Assembly: GCF_027604915.1 (NCBI RefSeq)
Contig: NZ_JAJAQC010000007.1
Coordinates: 62,001 to 126,000 of the forward strand
Source of the DNA: Streptomonospora mangrovi
Lineage (GTDB): Bacteria > Actinomycetota > Actinomycetes > Streptosporangiales > Streptosporangiaceae
Reading direction: 5' to 3'
Length of the DNA: 64,000 nt
Below are positions 8,311-16,960 of this stretch, in pieces. Numbering within the stretch: the first letter of the stretch is position 1; the number at the start of each line of letters is the position of its first letter. The position numbers and the translations under genes were made by a program. The notes beneath the pieces are model-generated. The model was not told the origin of the DNA. It saw only the letters and a program-made list of their open reading frames with translations, and did no database searches.

Positions 8311-8904
8311 GTGGGTCACACATCCGGCACGCCGAGTCCCAGGCGGCGCAGCGAGCGGTCGCGCCGCGCCACCCTGGACGCCGTCTTCACCCTGACCGTC
8401 CAGCGGGGGTACGCGGCGGTCACCATCGAGGCCATCGCCGCGGCCGCCGGTGTCGGCAAACCCACCATCTACCGGTGGTGGCCCTCCAAGGGCGCGCTCG
8501 CGCTGGAGGCCATCAACGACAAGGTCGGCGGCGTGCTCGACTTCCCCGACACCGGCGACATCGCCGCCGACCTCACCAGCCAGCTCACCGCGCTCGTCGC
8601 CCTGCTCAACAGCGACTTCGGGACCGTCTACCGGGGCGTGATCGCCGAGGCCCAGGGCGACCCCGACCTCTCGGCCGCGCTGCGCGACACCGTCATCGCG
8701 CCCCGCTCCCGCGCCTGCCAGGACCGCCTGGCCAAGGCCGTCACCGACGGCCAACTCCGCGGCGACGTCCCGGTCCGCGCGATGGTCGAACTCCTCTACG
8801 CCCCGCTCTACTACCGCTTCCTGCTGCACACCGACCCACTGAGCACCCGCCAGGTCGCCGACCAGGTCGAATGGGCCCTCACCGGCCTGCGCCCGGTCTC
8901 CTGA
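8311..8904 (+). CDS. TetR-family regulator with TetR_C_11-like domain
   Basis: The 197-residue protein has a helix-turn-helix at about 20-65 (YAAVTIEAIAAAAGVGKPTIYRWW). The C-terminal domain (RGVIAEAQGDPDLSAALRD, then RGDVPVRAMVELLYAPLYYR) matches the TetR_C_11-type ligand domain common in actinomycetes. The GTG start has no ribosome binding site but has a -10 box seven bases upstream, so it is probably leaderless. The divergent neighbour is the DUF1801 gene, with operators in between. Confidence 0.87.
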   Translation: MGHTSGTPSPRRRSERSRRATLDAVFTLTVQRGYAAVTIEAIAAAAGVGKPTIYRWWPSKGALALEAINDKVGGVLDFPDTGDIAADLTSQLTALVALLNSDFGTVYRGVIAEAQGDPDLSAALRDTVIAPRSRACQDRLAKAVTDGQLRGDVPVRAMVELLYAPLYYRFLLHTDPLSTRQVADQVEWALTGLRPVS

Positions 8905-9047
8905 CCCCGCCCGCGCGGACTCCCCCGGGCACGCCGCCGCTCAGCCGCGACCGCCCGGCCATGTCCGCCGGCGCGGTGACGGAGGCGGCACCCGGGCGCC
9001 GCCCATGGCCGAGACCACGGTTCCGGCGCCGGTGCACGGACAGCACC

Positions 9048-9521
9048 TCATTCCCCGTCACCGCTCCGGGACTCCCGGCGGGACCCGCCAGGGGGTGACT
9101 GCTCCTGAGTGGCCAGGCGGGCGAAGGCGGCCAGTTCGCCGGCGAGGAAGGCCCGGGTCTTGCGGGTGAAGAGGGCGCGGGCCGGCCAGGCGCCGGGGCC
9201 GGTCCAGGTGATCGACAAGCCGACCTGGGTGCCCGTGCCGTCGGGGCGCAGGGTGTGGGCGGCGACCGTCGTCACGCCCACCGACCTCGCCTGCCAGGTG
9301 AACCCCGCGTTGGGGCGCCAGTCGGTGACCTCGTACACGGCGGGCGCCAGCCCTGGCTGGCGCACCCGGAACCGGGCGCCGACGCCGATGGCGGGGCCGC
9401 CGCCGTCCACACGGGAGATGGCGTCGATGGTCGGCAGCATGCGGTCCCACCGGTCCAGCGCGCCCATGAACCGCCAGACCGTCTCCGGGGCCGCCTCGAC
9501 CCGTCCCGCCACGGTGATCAT
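9048..9521 (-). CDS. SRPBCC-family protein
   Basis: The 157-residue product has the START/Bet-v-1 (SRPBCC, polyketide cyclase-like) fold. It begins with a strand ITVAGRVEAAPETVWRFM and has central strands FRVRQPG, YEVTDWRP and GFTWQARS, then a long C-terminal helix. Family members bind small hydrophobic ligands in a deep pocket. The open frame extends to 10256, but ATG 9519-9521 starts exactly at the first strand. It is divergent from the TetR gene at 9690, with a shared operator, and is its likely target. Confidence 0.8.
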   Translation of the reverse strand: MITVAGRVEAAPETVWRFMGALDRWDRMLPTIDAISRVDGGGPAIGVGARFRVRQPGLAPAVYEVTDWRPNAGFTWQARSVGVTTVAAHTLRPDGTGTQVGLSITWTGPGAWPARALFTRKTRAFLAGELAAFARLATQEQSPPGGSRRESRSGDGE

Positions 9522-9594
9522 CGTGCGCCGCCTCCGCCGCCCTCGGCCTCTGAACCCTGGCCCCTGATCTCTGACCGCCCCATCCCCGCCCGCA

Positions 9595-9616
9595 AAATGT
9601 ACCAGTTGGTACATTT
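9595..9616. promoter_or_regulatory. TetR operator between the SRPBCC gene and the 9690 TetR gene
   Basis: This is a perfect inverted repeat of arms AAATGTACCA and TGGTACATTT around a 2-base centre. It is strikingly AT-rich for this genome. It sits between the divergent SRPBCC gene and the TetR gene, where a repressor would control both. Confidence 0.8.
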
Positions 9617-9689
9617 CCTGGGGAGGGGTGCCAGCGGCACCTCCGAATCCCGGCGGCCCCGACCGAAACGATGGAGGACGTGGAGGGCG

Positions 9690-10268
9690 ATGAGCCAAGC
9701 CCGAGAGGAGCTGCTCGACCGGGTCGTCGCGTGGTTCGCCGAGCACGGCGTGGGCGACACCAGCATGCGCGCGCTCGCGGGCGGTCTGGGCACCAGCCAC
9801 CGGATGCTGCACTACCACTTCGGTTCGCGGGAGGCCCTGCTCGGCGCGGTGATCGAGCACGTCGAGCGCCGCGAGCGCGACGCCCTCGCCGGGCTCCTCG
9901 CGACCGACGCGGACCCCTTCGCCGCCGGGACGGCCTTCTGGGACCACCTCGCCGACACCGCGCAGGTGTTCGCGCCGCTGTTCTTCGAGCTGTCCGGCCA
10001 CGCCATGGCCACCCGCCCGGCCGCCGACCCCTGGCGGCGCCGGATGGCCACCGGATGGACCGACGTGCTGGCGCGGCTGTTCCGCGACGCGGGGGCCGCG
10101 CCCGGCCGCGCCGACACCCTGGCCCGGCTCGCGCTCGCCCAGGCCCGCGGGCTGCTGTTCGAGCTGGCCCTGACCGGCGACAGGCCGGCCGCCGACGCCG
10201 CGATGGGCCACTTCATGGCGATGCTGCGCGCCGATGTGGACGCCGACGCGCGGCACCGCCCCGCCTGA
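9690..10268 (+). CDS. TetR-family regulator
   Basis: The 192-residue protein starts at an ATG behind GGAGG (9682-9686); the longer open frame from 9255 has no coding support. The helix-turn-helix is ARVVAWFAEHG-like at the N-terminus, then DTSMRALAGGLGTSHRMLHYHF. The C-terminal part is a helical ligand domain with a conserved-looking FFELSGHAMA segment. It probably represses itself and the divergent SRPBCC gene through the palindrome at 9595-9616. Confidence 0.86.
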   Translation: MSQAREELLDRVVAWFAEHGVGDTSMRALAGGLGTSHRMLHYHFGSREALLGAVIEHVERRERDALAGLLATDADPFAAGTAFWDHLADTAQVFAPLFFELSGHAMATRPAADPWRRRMATGWTDVLARLFRDAGAAPGRADTLARLALAQARGLLFELALTGDRPAADAAMGHFMAMLRADVDADARHRPA

Positions 10269-10374
10269 AGGGCACGCCGCCGCCCCGCTCGTGAAGGCGG
10301 CGGCCGCCCCGCTCGGGAACTCGGGCGACCGCGCGGTGCTCTAATACCTGAAAAGCGCGGCGGAGGGAGCCGGG

Positions 10375-13050
10375 ATGCCGGAGCGGAGACGACGCAACCC
10401 GGGGCGGCGCCGCGGCGTGATCTTCGCGGCGATCTCCGTCGTCACCGCCGCCGTCGGCGCGGTGACCAACATCGTCACCGGCCAGTCGGCGGTCGCGTGG
10501 TGGCTGGTGGGGCTGCTCGCCGTCCTCATCGCGACCGTCGCGGTCCTGTCCTACCTCTCCGAGCGCGGCCCCGCCCCCGACACCTCCGACGCCTCCGACG
10601 CCCCCGGCAGCCAGGGCGTCCCCGACACCCCGGGCTCCTCCGGCGGCGCCGGCCCCCGCCGGGGGCGCGGGGTCGTGCACGAGCACCGCCACTCCTTCCC
10701 GCTCCCCCGCCCGGCCCCGGGGCCGGTCAACGCGCTGCCGCCCAAGCTGCCCGGTTTCACCGGACGTCAGCGGGAACTGGCGCACCTGCGCGACCACATC
10801 GAGGCCGACGGCGGCGGCGCCAAGATCTACGCCATCGACGGCATGGGCGGCGTCGGCAAGACCGCGCTGGCCGTGCGCCTCGCCCACGAGGTGGCCGCCC
10901 GCTTCCCCGACGGCGTGCTGTTCTTGGACATGCGCGCGCACACCTCCGGCCAGGACCCCTACCGGCCCGCCGAGGCGATCGAGGCGCTGCTGCTGCAACT
11001 CAGCGACGACAACGCCGCCCTGCCCGCCCGCCTGGAGGCGCTCCAGGCCCGCTGGCGCGCCGAGCTGAACAGCCGGCGCCTGCTCGTGGTCGTCGACAAC
11101 GTCGCCGACGCCGACCAGGTGCGCCCCCTGCTGGCGGGCGACGGCCGCTCGGCCCTCATCCTCACCTCGCGCGCCCGCCTCGCCCTGCCCGGCGTCCGGG
11201 CGGTCTCGCTGACGCCCCCGCCCGCCGGCGAGGCCCAGCGGATGTTCGCCGACGCCCTGGGCGACCACCCGGCCGCCGCGAGCACCGAGGACATCGCCGA
11301 GGTGGTGCGGGCGCTGGGCGGCCTGCCGCTGGCCGTGGTGCTGGCGGCGACGTGGCTGGCGCACCGGCCCGCCGCGACGGTGGCCGACCTGCTCGCCCGC
11401 CTGCCCGCGTCGCAGCAGCCGGTCGAGGACATGCTGGAGCTGTCCTACGGCGAACTCCCCGAGGACCTGCGCACCTTCGGGCGGCTCATCGCCCACCACC
11501 CCGCCGCGGTGATCACCCCCGTGGCCGCCTCCGCCCTGGCCGACCTCCCCCTCGCGCGCGCCCGGGAGCGCCTGGACGGCCTCTACGACCGCCACCTGAT
11601 CGAGGCCGCCGAGGAGCGGGCGGGGCAGTACCGCCTGCACGACCTGGTGCGGTCCTTCCTGCTGGAGCGGTCAGCGCGGGCGGAGACCCCGGCGCAGGCC
11701 GAGGCGGCGTTCGCACGGCTGGCGGGCGCCTACTGCGGGCTCGCCGCGAAGGTCGAGCGCGACGCCTACGCCGCCCTCGACCAGGACCGCGAGGGGCTGC
11801 TGCTGGCCGCCGAGCGCGCGGTGGAGCGGAGGATCATGCCCTGGGCCTGGCGGCTGCCCGTGCAGATCACCCCCTACCTGCGGATGCGCGGGCTGGCCCG
11901 CACCGGGGTGCACCTGTGCACCCGGGCGCTGGCCGGGATGCGGCCGGTGCGCGACCTGCGGGCGCGGGCGCACCTGTCGCGGGCGCTGGGCCAGCTCGCC
12001 CTCGTGGTGGGCACCCCGCCTGAGGCGCGGGAGTGGCTGCGCACCGCCCGCCGCCTGGCGCTGCTCGGCCTGGATCTGCGGTCCTACGCGATGGCCACCC
12101 ACCCGGCGATGCGCTCCGGCCCGGCCGAGGAGGCCGACGGCCCGTTCACGCGGTGGGTGGTGGACCGCGTCTACACCTGGCAGCTCCGCGGCGCCTCGCC
12201 CAAGACCACCGGCCATCTCCTGGTGGGCTGGGCCGGCGAACTGCGCCACGCCCGGGAGACCGACCGCGCCCGCGCCACCCTGGAGCGGGCGGTGGAGGTG
12301 CTGACCGAGGCCGGCGACCTGCACTGCGCGTCGGGGGCGCTGACGGCGCTGGCCCACATCCAGTGGCACGAAGGCGCCTACGACGACGCCCGCGCGACCG
12401 TGGAGCGGGCGCGCGCCTACAGCGTGCACATGTCCTGTAGCTACTGCACGGCGCGCGACGACGTGCTGCTGGCGTCCTACCAGCGCAACGGCGGCGACGA
12501 CGCGGCGGCCGAGCGGCACCTGCGCGGCGCCGTCGCGGTGTTCACCGACATGGGCGCCGCCCAGGACCGGCTGAGCGCGCTGCTGGACCTGGCCCAACTC
12601 CACCACCGGCGCGGGGAGCGGGCCGCCGCGGCGGCCGCGCTCGACGAGGCGCAGGCGGGGCTGCGCACCGACGACTGGTCCGGCCACGCGCTGGTGCGCC
12701 GCCGCCGGGCCGTCCACGCGGCCGAGGCCGGGGACGCGGCGGCCGGGCACCGGCACCTGGCCGCCGCGTTCGACCTGCTGGAGATCATCGACGGCCCCGA
12801 TGCCGCGGACGACCGCGCCCACAGCCACCTGGACATGGCGGCGCTGCTGCGGATGTCGGGCGACCTGGAAGGCGCCCGCACCCGCGCGCGGCGGGCGCTG
12901 GAGATGCTGGAGGCACTGGAGAAGCCCACCTGCCAGGCGTACGCCCACAAGGAACTGGCCCAGATCGCCGAGGCCGCCGACGACCCGGCCACGGCCGAGA
13001 CCCACCGCCGCCGCGAACGCGAGTTGCGCGAGGCCGTTTTCCACGGGTAG
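10375..13050 (+). CDS. membrane STAND ATPase with TPR-like repeats
   Basis: The 891-residue protein carries two N-terminal membrane helices (about 14-34 and 40-60), unusual for this class. A short Pro/His-rich linker follows, then an NB-ARC type ATPase: FTGRQREL, Walker A GMGGVGKT at 156-163, and Walker B LLVVVDN at about 236. A winged-helix-like region follows (DLVRSFLLERSA). The last 400 residues are Ala/Arg/Leu-rich helical repeats of TPR type. STAND proteins switch on by nucleotide-dependent oligomerisation. The partner is unknown; no effector domain is fused and the neighbours give no hint. GGAGGG lies before the ATG. Confidence 0.82.
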   Translation: MPERRRRNPGRRRGVIFAAISVVTAAVGAVTNIVTGQSAVAWWLVGLLAVLIATVAVLSYLSERGPAPDTSDASDAPGSQGVPDTPGSSGGAGPRRGRGVVHEHRHSFPLPRPAPGPVNALPPKLPGFTGRQRELAHLRDHIEADGGGAKIYAIDGMGGVGKTALAVRLAHEVAARFPDGVLFLDMRAHTSGQDPYRPAEAIEALLLQLSDDNAALPARLEALQARWRAELNSRRLLVVVDNVADADQVRPLLAGDGRSALILTSRARLALPGVRAVSLTPPPAGEAQRMFADALGDHPAAASTEDIAEVVRALGGLPLAVVLAATWLAHRPAATVADLLARLPASQQPVEDMLELSYGELPEDLRTFGRLIAHHPAAVITPVAASALADLPLARARERLDGLYDRHLIEAAEERAGQYRLHDLVRSFLLERSARAETPAQAEAAFARLAGAYCGLAAKVERDAYAALDQDREGLLLAAERAVERRIMPWAWRLPVQITPYLRMRGLARTGVHLCTRALAGMRPVRDLRARAHLSRALGQLALVVGTPPEAREWLRTARRLALLGLDLRSYAMATHPAMRSGPAEEADGPFTRWVVDRVYTWQLRGASPKTTGHLLVGWAGELRHARETDRARATLERAVEVLTEAGDLHCASGALTALAHIQWHEGAYDDARATVERARAYSVHMSCSYCTARDDVLLASYQRNGGDDAAAERHLRGAVAVFTDMGAAQDRLSALLDLAQLHHRRGERAAAAAALDEAQAGLRTDDWSGHALVRRRRAVHAAEAGDAAAGHRHLAAAFDLLEIIDGPDAADDRAHSHLDMAALLRMSGDLEGARTRARRALEMLEALEKPTCQAYAHKELAQIAEAADDPATAETHRRRERELREAVFHG

Positions 13051-13156
13051 CCGGCGGTGGTGGGGGCGGCGGCGTCCAGACGGCGCGGCGGCCCGGCAAA
13101 GCGGCGCGGATCCGCGCGGGGCGCCGGAGTCGTCGGTGGCCGGCGGGCGAGCGGGC

Positions 13157-13219
13157 GGCGCGGCCGAGCGGAGCGGCGCGGCCGAGCGGAGCGGCGCGGC
13201 CGAGCGGAGCGGCGCGGCC
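13157..13219. repeat. 18-bp tandem repeat, 3.5 copies
   Basis: The unit GGCGCGGCCGAGCGGAGC is repeated without mismatch at 13157-13174, 13175-13192 and 13193-13210, with a half copy to 13219. It lies in the gene-less stretch 13051-13341 between the STAND gene and the convergent DHFR-like gene. The number of copies may vary between strains. Confidence 0.85.
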
Positions 13220-13341
13220 CGACAGCGGCCCGGCGAAGCCACCCCGGCCTGCGAAGGCCGAGCCGGCCTCGCCGCCACCGGTGCGCCTGGGCCGGGACGC
13301 CAGGACGCCCCCGGGGCCGGGACCGCATGGCGCCGGTCCGC

Positions 13342-13926
13342 TCAGCGGCGGACCCGGTAGCGGATGTGGGTGGCCTCAGGCGTGTCCACCACCCGGACGA
13401 CCTCCAGCTCCACGCGCTCGGGCAGGACCTCGAACAGCCTGCGGCCGCCGCCGAACAGCAGCGGGACCACGTGCATCTGGATCTCGTCCAGCACCCCGGC
13501 CTCGATCGCCCGGCGCCCCGTGTAGGCGCCGATCACATGCACGCGGCGGTCACCGGCGGCGGCCTTGGCCCGCGCCATGGTCTCGGCGATTCCGCCGGCG
13601 ACATAGGTCACCAGCGGATAGTCGGCCACGGTCGGGCCGGGCGGCCGGTGGCTGGGCACGAAGATCGGCACCCCCTGGCCGTGGTGGTCGCCGCCCCAGT
13701 GGTCGACCTGCTCGGCGGTCCGCCGACCCACCAGGATCGCGCCCGACGCCGCCACCTCCCCCATCAGCTCCCCCGCCGCGCCCGTGTCCCGGATCCGGCC
13801 CTCAGGGGTGAACGCCCACGCGTGCAGCGGCGCGAACCCCTCGCCGCCCGGGTTCCCCGGCCCGTCGTCGGGTCCGGCGATGTAGCCGTCCAGCGACATC
13901 GACATGTCCAGTACCGATACGCCCAC
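13342..13926 (-). CDS. dihydrofolate reductase family protein (RibD C-terminal-like)
   Basis: The 194-residue cytoplasmic protein is of the RibD-C/DHFR-like family: the SMSLDGYIAGPDDGPG start motif, then AILVGRRTAEQ, VTYVAGGIAETMARAK and VHVIGAYTGRRAIEAGVLDEIQMHVVPLLFGGGRRLF. Members are NADPH-dependent reductases of mostly unknown substrates. GTG 13924-13926 was chosen because GGGAGG lies five bases upstream; the longer frame to 13965 lacks a site. In the usual VIGGAxxxxxAL motif, the Gly-Gly is replaced by Gly-Ala. Confidence 0.82.
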   Translation of the reverse strand: MGVSVLDMSMSLDGYIAGPDDGPGNPGGEGFAPLHAWAFTPEGRIRDTGAAGELMGEVAASGAILVGRRTAEQVDHWGGDHHGQGVPIFVPSHRPPGPTVADYPLVTYVAGGIAETMARAKAAAGDRRVHVIGAYTGRRAIEAGVLDEIQMHVVPLLFGGGRRLFEVLPERVELEVVRVVDTPEATHIRYRVRR

Positions 13927-13992
13927 TGCGACCTCCCTGGGTCGGATCCGGTTCGGCGTCCTCACATGGTGGACCCGCCAAAGCGGCGTTTC

Positions 13993-14325
13993 TCATCGGT
14001 CCCCGGCCCGGACGGGCACGGGAGTCCGCCGTCCGCCGCGGTGCACGGCCCATTCCGCGACCGCGAGGTTGATCAGCCACCCGGCCGCCATGGACACCGC
14101 CTTGCCGCCCTCCCCCACCGGCTCCTCCGCCAGTGCCCACGGCATGAGGGTGAGCACCTGGGTGCCGGCCCCCATGCCGATCGCGTAGCCGCGCAGCATC
14201 CACGCGCGGTGGCGGGCCACGTCGCGGCGCAGGATCGCGACGAGGCCCAGGGCGATGCTCGCCGCCCTCGCCGCACCGTCCCCCGTCTCCACCCCCGGCG
14301 CGCGGGCCGATGGCCGCACGCCCAT
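13993..14325 (-). pseudogene. C-terminal fragment of a DUF2306 membrane protein
   Basis: The readable part (110 codons from ATG 14323-14325) contains RRDVARHRAWMLRGYAIGMGAGTQVLT and AGWLINLAVAEW-type segments, split by a Gly/Glu-rich loop. These form the C-terminal half of DUF2306 family integral membrane proteins. The N-terminal membrane helices of the family are missing. Just upstream lie a non-homologous stretch and, 20 bases away, the stop of the monooxygenase gene. I read it as the remnant of a deletion, although a short functional version cannot be excluded. Confidence 0.55.
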
Positions 14326-14345
14326 CACCCCCGCAGCACCCCCGC

Positions 14346-16163
14346 CTACGGCTTGGCGCCCAAGACCTCCTGGACGCGGGTCTCGCGCCATTCCGCCAGG
14401 AGGCGGTGGAAGGCCACCGGACCGGGGCTGTAGGTGGAGCCTCCCCTGACCCCGGCGCCCTCGCGGTTGTAGTAGCCGGGGGTGCACTGGGCGTGGAACG
14501 CGGAGTTGTCGTGCGCGCACTCCCGGAGGGTGCGCAGCCACTCCTCCTCGGCCTCCCGCGACGGCTCCACGACCCCCACGCCCGCCTTGCGGGCCTGCTC
14601 GATGACGGCGGCGATGTGCCCGGCCTGCTCCAGCAGGATGTGGGCGAAGTTGACGGAGTTGGCGTTCTGCAACGAGCCCAGGTGGAAGAGGTTGGGGAAG
14701 CCGTTGCTGTAGAACCCGTGCAGCGTGCGCGGGCCGCGGCTCCACACCCCCAGCAGGTCGCGCCCGCCCCGGCCGCGCACCGGCATGGTGCCGGAGAGCA
14801 CCCCCGAGACCCCCACGTCGAAGCCGGTGGCGAAGATGACGCAGTCCACCGGGTAGGCGGTCTCGCCCACCACCACCGCGTCCTCGGTCATGCGCGTGAC
14901 GCCGCCGTGGTCGGCGGTGTCGACCAGGGTGACGTTGGGCCGGTTGAAGGTCTGGAGGTAGTGGTCGCTGAAGCAGGGCCGCTTGCACATGTAGCGGTAC
15001 CAGGGCTTGAGCAGTTCGGCCGTGCGCGGGTCCGCCACCACCTCGTCCACGCGCGCCCGGATGGCGTTCATCTTGCGCGCGTCGACCAGTTCGTCGATCC
15101 GCTCGCGCTCCTCGGGCGACACGCTGGTGTCCAGCGCGCCCGAGATCGTCTTGCGCTGGAGCCGCGCCGTGGAGGTCCACCCGTCCCGCGTGAGGTCGGC
15201 ATCGACCGGTTCGCCCGAGATGACCGCGAGGAAGTTCTCCATGCGCTCGCGCTGCCAGCCGGGTTTGAGGGACGCCGCCCACTCCGGGTCGGTGGGCCGG
15301 TTGTCGCGGACGTCGACCGAGGAGGGCGTGCGCTGGAACACGTACAGGTGCTCGGCGTCGCGGCCCAGGTGCGGGATGACCTGCACGCCGGTGGCGCCGG
15401 TGCCGATCACCGCGACGCGCTTGTCGGCCAGCTTGTGCAGCCCGCCGTCCTGGTCGCCGCCGGTGTAGCCGTAGTCCCACCGGCTGGTGTGGAACGTGTG
15501 GCCGCGGAACGCCTCGATCCCGGGGATGCCGGGCAGCTTGGGCCGCGTCAGCGTGCCCGAGGAGGTGATCACGAACCGGGCGCGCATCCGGTCGCCGCGG
15601 TCGGTCTCGACCGTCCACTCCTCCGCCTCGTCGTCCCAGGTCAAGCCGGTGACGCGGGTGTGGAAGAGGGCGTCGCGGTAGAGGTCGAAGGTGGTGGCGA
15701 TGGCGACGGCGTGGCGGCGGATCTCCTCGCCGGGGGCGTAGCGCCACTTCGGCACGTAGCCGACCTCCTCCAGCAGCGGCAGGTAGGAGTAGGACTCGAT
15801 GTCGCAGTGGATCCCGGGGTAGCGGTTCCAGTACCAGGTGCCGCCGAAGTCGCCCGCCTCGTCCAGCATCCGGATGGAGTCCACACCCGCCTGGCGCAGC
15901 CGCGCGCCGGTCGCCAGGCCGCCGAACCCGCCGCCGATCACCAGCGCCTCCACGCTGTCGGTCAGCGGTTCGCGCTCGGTGCGCGGGGTGTAGGGGTCGG
16001 TGGCGTAGTAACCGAACTCCCCGGCGGCGGAGCGGTACTGGGCCACGCCGTCGGGGCGCAGGCGGCGCGCGCGCTCGTGGGCGTACTTGGCCCGCAGGGC
16101 GTCGAGGTCGATCCCCTCGGCCAACGCGTCGATGTCGGAGGGCGCGCCGGAGGCGGTGCTCAT
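14346..16163 (-). CDS. flavin-containing (Baeyer-Villiger type) monooxygenase
   Basis: The 605-residue enzyme has an FAD-binding [10 protein letters not shown] motif at about 73-82 and [17 protein letters not shown] after it. The Baeyer-Villiger fingerprint FxGxxxHxxxW is present ([11 protein letters not shown]), followed by the NADPH-binding [10 protein letters not shown]. It should insert oxygen next to a ketone using NADPH and O2. The substrate may be a cyclic ketone or steroid, but this is unresolved. The length is typical. It is divergent from the MarR regulator at 16337, with an operator between them. Confidence 0.88.
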   Translation of the reverse strand: MSTASGAPSDIDALAEGIDLDALRAKYAHERARRLRPDGVAQYRSAAGEFGYYATDPYTPRTEREPLTDSVEALVIGGGFGGLATGARLRQAGVDSIRMLDEAGDFGGTWYWNRYPGIHCDIESYSYLPLLEEVGYVPKWRYAPGEEIRRHAVAIATTFDLYRDALFHTRVTGLTWDDEAEEWTVETDRGDRMRARFVITSSGTLTRPKLPGIPGIEAFRGHTFHTSRWDYGYTGGDQDGGLHKLADKRVAVIGTGATGVQVIPHLGRDAEHLYVFQRTPSSVDVRDNRPTDPEWAASLKPGWQRERMENFLAVISGEPVDADLTRDGWTSTARLQRKTISGALDTSVSPEERERIDELVDARKMNAIRARVDEVVADPRTAELLKPWYRYMCKRPCFSDHYLQTFNRPNVTLVDTADHGGVTRMTEDAVVVGETAYPVDCVIFATGFDVGVSGVLSGTMPVRGRGGRDLLGVWSRGPRTLHGFYSNGFPNLFHLGSLQNANSVNFAHILLEQAGHIAAVIEQARKAGVGVVEPSREAEEEWLRTLRECAHDNSAFHAQCTPGYYNREGAGVRGGSTYSPGPVAFHRLLAEWRETRVQEVLGAKP

Positions 16164-16275
16164 GTGCAGTCCTCACTTCGTTGCCGACGCCTCGCGGCGC
16201 GGACGCCACGGCGGACCCGCGCGGGGAGGCCGTGCCGATGCGACGGCGTGTGGATGGTCCGTGACGCGAAAAAGG

Positions 16276-16290
16276 TTAGCATCAGGCTAA
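16276..16290. promoter_or_regulatory. MarR-type operator
   Basis: Inverted repeat TTAGC-N5-GCTAA lies in the 173-base gap between the monooxygenase and MarR genes. The TTAGC half-site with 5-base spacing is typical of MarR-family operators. It is the only such AT-rich palindrome in the gap. Confidence 0.72.
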
Positions 16291-16336
16291 GCATTTGCCT
16301 CCGGGGCCGCCTTCGGCGGCGCCCTATCATGGCGGC

Positions 16337-16816
16337 ATGCGGCAGGAGGCGCCCGAGCAGGGCGAACACGAGCGCGAACGCCTCGTGCACGAGATCCAGG
16401 AGCTGAACGGGGCCATGGAGGAGGCCGTGATGGCCTCCCTGCTCCAGAACCTGCTGTCGATGGACCTCACGATCCAGCAGCTCAGGGTGCTTATGGTGTT
16501 GGTCACCACCAAGGAGGGCGCCACCGGGCGCGGCCTGTCGGACTCCTTCGGCGTCTCGATGGCCTCGATGTCGGGCGTGCTGGACCGGCTGGTGGACCAC
16601 GGCGTCGCCGTCCGCACGCCCGACCCCCGCGACCAGCGCGTCCGCCGCGTCCACGCCACACCCCTGGGGGCCTCGGTCGTGCGGCGCCTGATGGTGGCCC
16701 GCCCCTTCCGCGGCGACATCCTCATGCGCCTGCCGCTGGCCGACCTGCGCGCCCTGGAGCAGGGCTTCCGCGCCGTCAGCCGGCAGATCTCCCTGCTGGA
16801 GCAGGCGGGGGACTGA
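16337..16816 (+). CDS. MarR-family regulator
   Basis: The 159-residue protein has a winged helix-turn-helix (LTIQQLRVLMVLVTTKEGATGRGLSDSFGVSMASMSGVLDRLV in pieces, then DPRDQRVRRVHATPLG for the wing). ATG 16337 is chosen over the frame start at 16295 because TATCAT at 16325-16330 lies six bases before it, as in leaderless genes. It probably represses the divergent monooxygenase until a phenolic or ketone ligand binds; the ligand is inferred only. Confidence 0.85.
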   Translation: MRQEAPEQGEHERERLVHEIQELNGAMEEAVMASLLQNLLSMDLTIQQLRVLMVLVTTKEGATGRGLSDSFGVSMASMSGVLDRLVDHGVAVRTPDPRDQRVRRVHATPLGASVVRRLMVARPFRGDILMRLPLADLRALEQGFRAVSRQISLLEQAGD

Positions 16817-16900
16817 CCGGCGCCGCGCCGGGGTGCGCCCACGGTCACCGGTTGGAGCGCGCGACGGGACGGCGATGAGGAGAACCGCGCCGCAGGCGGA

Positions 16901-16938
16901 AGAGGTCGGGCCGCAGAAGAGAGGTCGGGCCGCAGAAG
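16901..16938. repeat. 19-bp exact tandem duplication
   Basis: The 19-mer beginning AGAGGTCGGGCC is present twice back to back at 16901-16919 and 16920-16938, in the short gap between the convergent MarR and MFS genes. It is a simple slippage-type duplication. Confidence 0.8.
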
Positions 16939-16960
16939 ACGGGCCACGGCTCCCGTCCCG

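Noticed and set aside
10213-11640. Minus-strand open frame of 475 codons opposite the STAND gene
   Set aside because: Composition (Gly/Ala/Val/Gln/His-rich) is typical of an antisense frame in high-GC DNA, and it overlaps the intact ATPase gene.
14346-16816. A biosynthetic gene cluster around the Baeyer-Villiger-type enzyme
   Set aside because: No polyketide, terpene or peptide synthase genes are next to it. A single monooxygenase with a MarR regulator is enough to explain the locus.
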